Below, one piece after another: positions 58,971-64,000 of a stretch of 64,000 nucleotides of DNA. The position numbers and the translations under genes are program-made. Within the stretch, counting starts at the first letter, position 1, and each line of letters opens with the position of its first letter. The notes below the pieces were generated by a model that was not told where the DNA came from, searched no databases, and saw nothing but the letters and a program-made list of their open reading frames with translations. Origin of the DNA: Cyathus striatus (lineage: Eukaryota > Basidiomycota > Agaricomycetes > Agaricales > Nidulariaceae); contig JAOVFP010000002.1 of NCBI GenBank assembly GCA_025738555.1, forward strand, positions 7,440,001 to 7,504,000, in the 5' to 3' direction.

Positions 58971-61900
58971 TTACCTCCTAGAGAGCAGTAAGGACATAGT
59001 TAACATTCCCGCCAGAGCACCAAGTATTGCAATAACAGTCCAACGCGTGTAATCGTCGAAGTTGTCTTGAATCAATGTTGGGTCGGACAGTATTACTCCC
59101 CTGAATGAGTAAGTGACAATTCCAGTTATGAACCCAAGGATGGAGTAAGCCAAAAACACCAGTGGGAGCGACATGACGATGGGTCGTCTCTGCAACGCAG
59201 TGTTAAACAAATAAGTACTTTGTAAGGAATTATAAACTTACGGGTACGATCAGCATCCCCTCACCGCCTACCAGAGATAATGTTCTTGCCATATCGGTCT
59301 TGTACCGAAATATCGCAACAATCGTAGATGCCATGGAGAACGAAGCAAACAGTATCGCCACCAAGCCCGCAACCCGCGCGACGCTGTCCAAGCCTGGCAA
59401 AGAAAGGAAGGTTACCGATGCACTCAAGACAATGGCAGCCTTCGAAAAGGAAGCTGAGGAAAGTATGCAGAAGAGAAAGTAACTCCGACTTACCACGAGA
59501 CATGTACAAGCTCCAATGATAAACATTGGTCCTGGAGCTCTGATTCCGCTTTCTACGTCGATGCGGCGGTGTTGTCCACGCTCCACAAAAATGTAGGGAA
59601 TACCAAGGCAGATACATGAAATGAAGATGTCGAGGGCTATACGACGGAAGGGTCTCTGACGAGCTGCTGCTGCCCGCGACTCATAGACTGTGACGTCCTT
59701 AGGTAGGGGTTTATCAGGTCTGAAATGTATCTGTCGCCATCGTGCTTGAGGCAGTGTCAGGATTGCGGATACACGAAGCAAATCGACTACTGACCAACTC
59801 GAAGAAGAATCCTCGATATGATGCGGGTTTGAATACCTAGATCATTCGGGCTGTCTATTCCCCAAGTTAAATGCAGCTGCAGAAGCGCAAGACTAAAGAC
59901 GAACCTGTATTATAGGAACGTAGGAGATTGTTGAGCTCCTGGCATTCCTCTTGAGTAAAGGGAGCAGGGATCGCATGGTGGGAGGGCAGAAGCCGATCTG
60001 CTATGATGTGAGTACTATAATTAGGACTTGATGTGGTGAGAGCCTACCAGTCCACGCCCAAGTCAGGATATCCATCGCTTCTGCCTTAGCCTTAACAGGC
60101 AGAGCGGTATGGGCAGGATGAGTTTCCATGAAAGACCAATACCGGTACTGCATATCCAATGCTACGAAGACGCACAGTTAGATCAACAGTAACAACACAA
60201 ACATGAAAACAATCACCATCTTCATCCTCAGCCTTCTTCGCCTTCTGCACATCCTTCTCAACGACAACAGCCCGAGTATGATGATCAATCCAGCTTCTCG
60301 AAATGATAAGACGCTTCTTTGCGTTTCCCACATCACGGAGCCACATCTCGGCGCCCTGAGGAATGTGCGTCGTGCGCTCCTCAAGGAAGGCAGTGACGAC
60401 ATTCAACGAACGATCTTGGCGTAGATCGAGGTCAGCCACCACGCGCCGGGTTGGGTGAACATAGTAGTAAGTCCCATCGGGTAACTGGTACTCGATCCAC
60501 CCGAGATCATGCAGACGTGGACCACCGCTCGATGCCAACCAGTTTGATGTAGATGGGAGAGGAGAGCCTGCTGAAACATTGAGATGGTTATTAAATGGGC
60601 TTGGTTGCAAGAAAGATGTATTGGTGGTGTTCTTTCGAGAGGCGAAAGGTCGAGAAAGGAGTGGCCGGTTCTCGCTAGCTTACATATGAGTAAGATGCCA
60701 GCGACAGAAAGGAAATGCGTACTCGGTGTCTACAGGTCCCCTGCTATCAGCGAGACTCTGATTCGAAGGATGGTGCTGTAATCCACTGTCAGAATCTAGA
60801 GTCAGAATCGGGATATATGAAACAACGTAGTACGTACGGTATGACTTCATGTATAGGTGGCAGTGGCATGATGATAGCTCCATGAGCTTCTTCGTGCGAC
60901 TCAGAAGGCGGGGGCTGACGTTGCTCAGAAGGACCGGGACTGTATTCTTCATTATTACGGACACTCGACGGAAAGAAAGAAGCATACTGAGGCAAAATGT
61001 GTACGGCACCCGAGTCAGAGACATTAATGGCCGGAACGGGATCAGCGAACGGATCTTCCAGCGGGCCACTACTAAGTCGAAATGAAAGCGAACTATCAAC
61101 ATCACACACAGCATACTGGGAAAGCCAACTCACCGAACGCTAGATGACCTGCTACGTTGACTATGGCTATCCCCAGGAAGAGGCATAGTGGGCGCCGCTG
61201 GTCCATTTCTTGATTCTTCTATTACAGCGGTAGAAATCGGTTTATGCACAGCGCCACCCCATATATCATGTCCTTGATAGTTGAGATACGAAGGCACTGT
61301 GTAAATTGGTGCCGCAGCCGGCTCTGACTGAGGCGGCGGCGCTGATGGCCCAGCAGGCTGCTGCTGCTGCGTGGGCTCTGGCATACTAGCCTGGAATGGT
61401 CCTCGATGTTCCTCTTGCGCAGGAGCAGGAGCAGGAGCAGGAGCAGGAACAGGCATAGGGACATATTCGAGCGCTGGAGAGTCATGATGCTGGGGCTCAG
61501 CCTTAGCCTCTCTCGAAAGGCGCTTAGTATTTTCCTCGACCGCTTTTATGAACTCGGGGCTGTGCGGCTCGTACGTGTCCACGCTCCTGATACTTTCAGC
61601 CTCAGGCTTATCGAAGTAAGATACCACAGGAGCGCCAGCTGGTGGCTCATAGTCAGGTGTATGCGGTATCCAAGATGGTTCGGGCTCGGGAGTTCGTACT
61701 TTGCGTTCTGGGGTTCGAGGAGCTTGCTCGGGTGTTGCTGAACGGGATGCTTCAAACTCGGGTGTTTGTGGGCGATGTACTGCAGGTTCTGGAGTCACTG
61801 GACGCGCTGCTAAAACTGCGGGAGCGGGAGGTTCTTTGGTTCGAGCAGCAGCAGGTTCCGGTGTAAGAGCGCGAGGAGCGGGCTCTGGGGTACGAGTGTG

Positions 61901-62797
61901 AGCAGCAGCAGGTTCCGGCGTCAGAACGCGAAGAGCAGGCTCTGGGGTGCGAGAACGTACAATAACAGGTTCCGGCGTCAGAGCGCGAGGAGCAGGCTCT
62001 GGGGTGCGAGTACGGGCAACAACAGGTTCCGGTGTAAGAGCACGAGGAGCAGGCTCTGGGGTACGAGAACGAGCAGCAACAGGTTCCGGTGTAAGAGCAC
62101 GAGGAACAGGCTCTGGGGTACGAGAACGAGCAGCAACCTCTGGCTCAGGCGTAAGCGGCCTAACAACAGGCTCAGGGACACTCGGAATAGCAACCACCTC
62201 CCTATTCCCACCCCGAGCTTGAACCTCCTCCTCCTCCTCCTCCTCCTCCTCCTCTTCCTGCGGTTCCTCCACCACAGGAGCAACCAGCTGCTCTCTACTC
62301 TTACTCTTCAAACTCTCCCTATCCGTCTTGGGCGCATAGGGGTCGCGGACAACCTGAGGCTGAGGGAGCTCCTCCGGCTCATCCGTAAACGCTCCTGGAT
62401 TGCCAACCGTCGAATCTAGCAAAGGGGGAGGGGTAAACCCTACGGGGCTTACTACTGTGTTCTCTGGCGCCATTGGCTCGGGGTTGGTGACTACAGAAGA
62501 CTGAGTGAGAGGAGAAGGCCCCGTTTGCTGAGCATTATTCTCCTGAAGAGCTGCTGCCTCTCGCGCAGGTGATTCTGCAATTGGACTGGGGGCGTAGTGT
62601 TCGGGCTGCTGGGAAGTGGCCGCGGGTGTAGTGTCAACTTGTTGTTTCCTAATGGAGCCGGAGTCAGAGAGTGAGTCTCTTTCGACGGAGTGGACTGATG
62701 GTGTGGAAGGGCGTGAAATAGCCAAAAGTGTCGATGTACGGCGCATTGCGCTGTTCATGCGCTGTGACCATTTTGGGCGAGGGCTGCTATTGCTCAT
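58971..62797 (-). CDS. TPEP-repeat / WW-like / multi-pass membrane protein
   Basis: Convergent with the PTR2 gene (170 bp apart). Exon 1 (62797-61134) encodes a long disordered region: Ser/Pro/Gln-rich, a poly-Glu run, then tandem TPEP units (about 62160-61680, pattern R-x-R-T-P-E-P-x-P-R-A-L-T-P-E-P). Further exons carry FRLSSGPLEDPFADP and a WW-like segment (LHDLGWIEYQLPDGTYYYVH, P-T-R-R-V-V) in which the second Trp is not evident. Then H-P-A-H-T-A-L-P-V-K-A, MDILTWAWT and DRLLPSHHAIPAPFTQEECQ. TM segments are RRIALDIFISCICLGIPYIF, VAGLVAILFASFSMASTIVA and IVMSLPLVFLAYSILGFITG, ending LLLSRR. I recognise the WW/HPAHTALP/LPSHHAIPAPFTQEE arrangement as a family common in Agaricomycetes with no known function. 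Exon borders between 60.8 and 59.8 kb are approximate. Confidence 0.75.
61680..62165 (-). repeat. Tandem TPEP-coding repeat within the membrane-protein gene
   Basis: About ten imperfect copies of an approximately 24-30 bp unit encoding R-[TS]-x-T-P-E-P-x-P-R-A-L-T-P-E-P. The units are very similar at DNA level (AACAGGTTCCGGTGTAAGAG, AGCAGGCTCTGGGGTACGAG). Repeat number probably varies between strains. Adjacent (TCC)n at 62226-62257 encodes poly-Glu and (GCAGGA)n at 61418-61450 encodes Pro-Ala repeats. Confidence 0.85.
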
Positions 62798-64000
62798 AAC
62801 TGCTGAAGTCGGAAATAGATAGATAGAATATTAGTTAGATGATTTGGTCGTGTCGTGGCAGGCAGTTAAACTTGAGAAATGTCAGAATATTGGCACCTTG
62901 GTGGTTCGTGTGTAGGTTGTAGCCGTCGTGCTGGAGGAACTTTGCATTATCAAGGATCCTTTGTGTGCCAGGCGGTTACATCGAGGCAGGGTGCAGGAGG
63001 CATGATTGCGTTGGCGCGAGGCGCAGTGGCGATTATCGCATGCTTATGCGTGATACAAAGGGTGTTTCAAAGACAACACGTTGTTCTACATGCAGCAGTG
63101 AACATTTCGTTTCTCTACTCTGCTGCCTGAGAGATGACTTGATCAGTTTTCACTAACGACACTTTCTGTTCAAACGAACAAAAGAGCGAAACAAACCATG
63201 GGAATCAGAAGTCTGACACGAGGCAAGAACAAAAAAAGGCCCAGTTCGAAGGTGAGAGGTCTCGAGGAGAAGAAGTGAGCAACGTGTCAATCCGAAGTAG
63301 ACAGAGATAAATTCTCGTGATAACACGGCCACGCCTTTCCGAAATGAAGACAGTTGTGTGATTAACATGGATGGTAGACTTCATTTTGTGCGCTGGACGA
63401 TACAAGGGCACAACGTAACTCCCCTCGAGGGCGCCACGTTTTTCTTGGTAGACCGTCAGCTGGGTTCATGAGAGAGCGCATTATGACCTCTTACGTTACG
63501 CTCAAAGATAACGACATCGATGTTCCTTGGGACAGAACCCTTCAGATAGCCTCAAGGACGTCGTTGAAGTGGTGGTGGTGGACGTTCGAAACGACGAGCA
63601 CGTGTGGTTCATCATCGTCCGCACAGCCACATTCGACACGCGTACATCAAAACTGCCTTACTTGCTCCCTGAGCCTCCTTAACTTTAACCGCTCGCGCTC
63701 ACTCCGACCAGGATCCCATTGTTGTTGTTGTTTTTGTCCCATACTTTGTGAGATTCCGTGATAAGATGAAACCGCGTGTTCACGTCATTCTGATGATACT
63801 CGCGAGCTCATGACCAGCAGGAATTTCCAGATTACCAGAGATTCCGTGGATCCAGCGCACAAAAATTCTCCAGCCAACAAGCTGGTTTTATGAAGGACAG
63901 AAGACCCATAAAGTAAGTGTTGTGCATACCCCTATATTTATCAAGCACCGGTTTCGATATTGATCAGTTCATAGTGATAGATAGATCCACTAGAAACGCA
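62798..64000. other. Right end of window, no supported gene
   Basis: Includes the promoter of the TPEP/WW gene. ORFs at 62879-63130 plus, 63153-63411 minus and 63468-63761 plus overlap in other frames and show no domains. Part of a gene beyond the window edge cannot be excluded. Confidence 0.4.

Noticed and set aside
61406..62419. Plus-strand ORFs with Arg/Ser repeats
   Set aside because: Reverse-strand images of the TPEP-coding repeat.
1..64000. CRISPR array, rRNA or tRNA genes
   Set aside because: No regularly spaced repeats with unique spacers, and no recognisable tRNA or rRNA sequence. The organism is a fungus.

Overview
The window is nuclear DNA of a basidiomycete fungus, most likely Agaricomycotina. 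The genes carry many short (about 45-70 nt) GT-AG introns. Several encode lineage-typical protein families: a DUF6535-type membrane protein, the 'YPLW' family, a WW plus membrane protein, and a multi-pass protein ending in SLPP..F..V.W. Classical fungal transporters (APC amino-acid permease, PTR2/POT peptide transporter) and several eukaryotic DNA transposons are also present. There is no bacterial, plasmid or CRISPR content.

Layout. 0-2 kb: two small minus-strand genes of a modular family, called here 'HNF-module' genes. 2.9-5.2 kb: a non-autonomous hAT element with an intact 8-bp target duplication, itself interrupted by a MULE-like element with a 9-bp target duplication. 7.3-11.3 kb: two further non-autonomous elements (A copy 1 and B). 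11.3-17.4 kb: HNF gene 3, an amino-acid permease and HNF gene 4, all minus strand. 17.8-20 kb: degraded permease relics. 21.9-23.8 kb: a multi-pass membrane protein. 25.9-36.5 kb: a second copy of the permease/HNF block (12.36-16.79 kb), enlarged by insertion of element A copy 2 and a complete hAT transposon with an apparently intact transposase. 37.4-44.2 kb: a DUF6535 membrane protein with a long ARM/HEAT-like tail. 44.9-46.4 and 50.6-52.9 kb: more permease relics, plus strand. 46.7-49.8 kb: HNF gene 6, in which the module leads into a YPLW domain and an Rsp5/NEDD4-like C2 domain. 56.6-58.8 kb: a PTR2-type peptide transporter. 59-62.8 kb: a TPEP-repeat/WW/membrane protein.

The main candidate for something undescribed is the HNF-module family (six genes). 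A short N-terminal cap exon, of one of two types, is spliced in phase 1 to a glycine/asparagine-rich exon with the pattern R-H-N-F-x-G-x-T-x-[YF]-x-x-Q-x-[DE] ... F-N-G-G-N-F-G-G-x-G-x-G-G. This is followed by a highly charged predicted coiled-coil tail or, in gene 6, by large domains. The module exons are symmetric (phase 1-1, length divisible by 3), one gene carries the cap-module pair twice, and one gene is a chimera whose joint coincides with a segmental-duplication breakpoint. This looks like an exon-shuffled N-terminal interaction module. A signalling or amyloid-like role is inference only.
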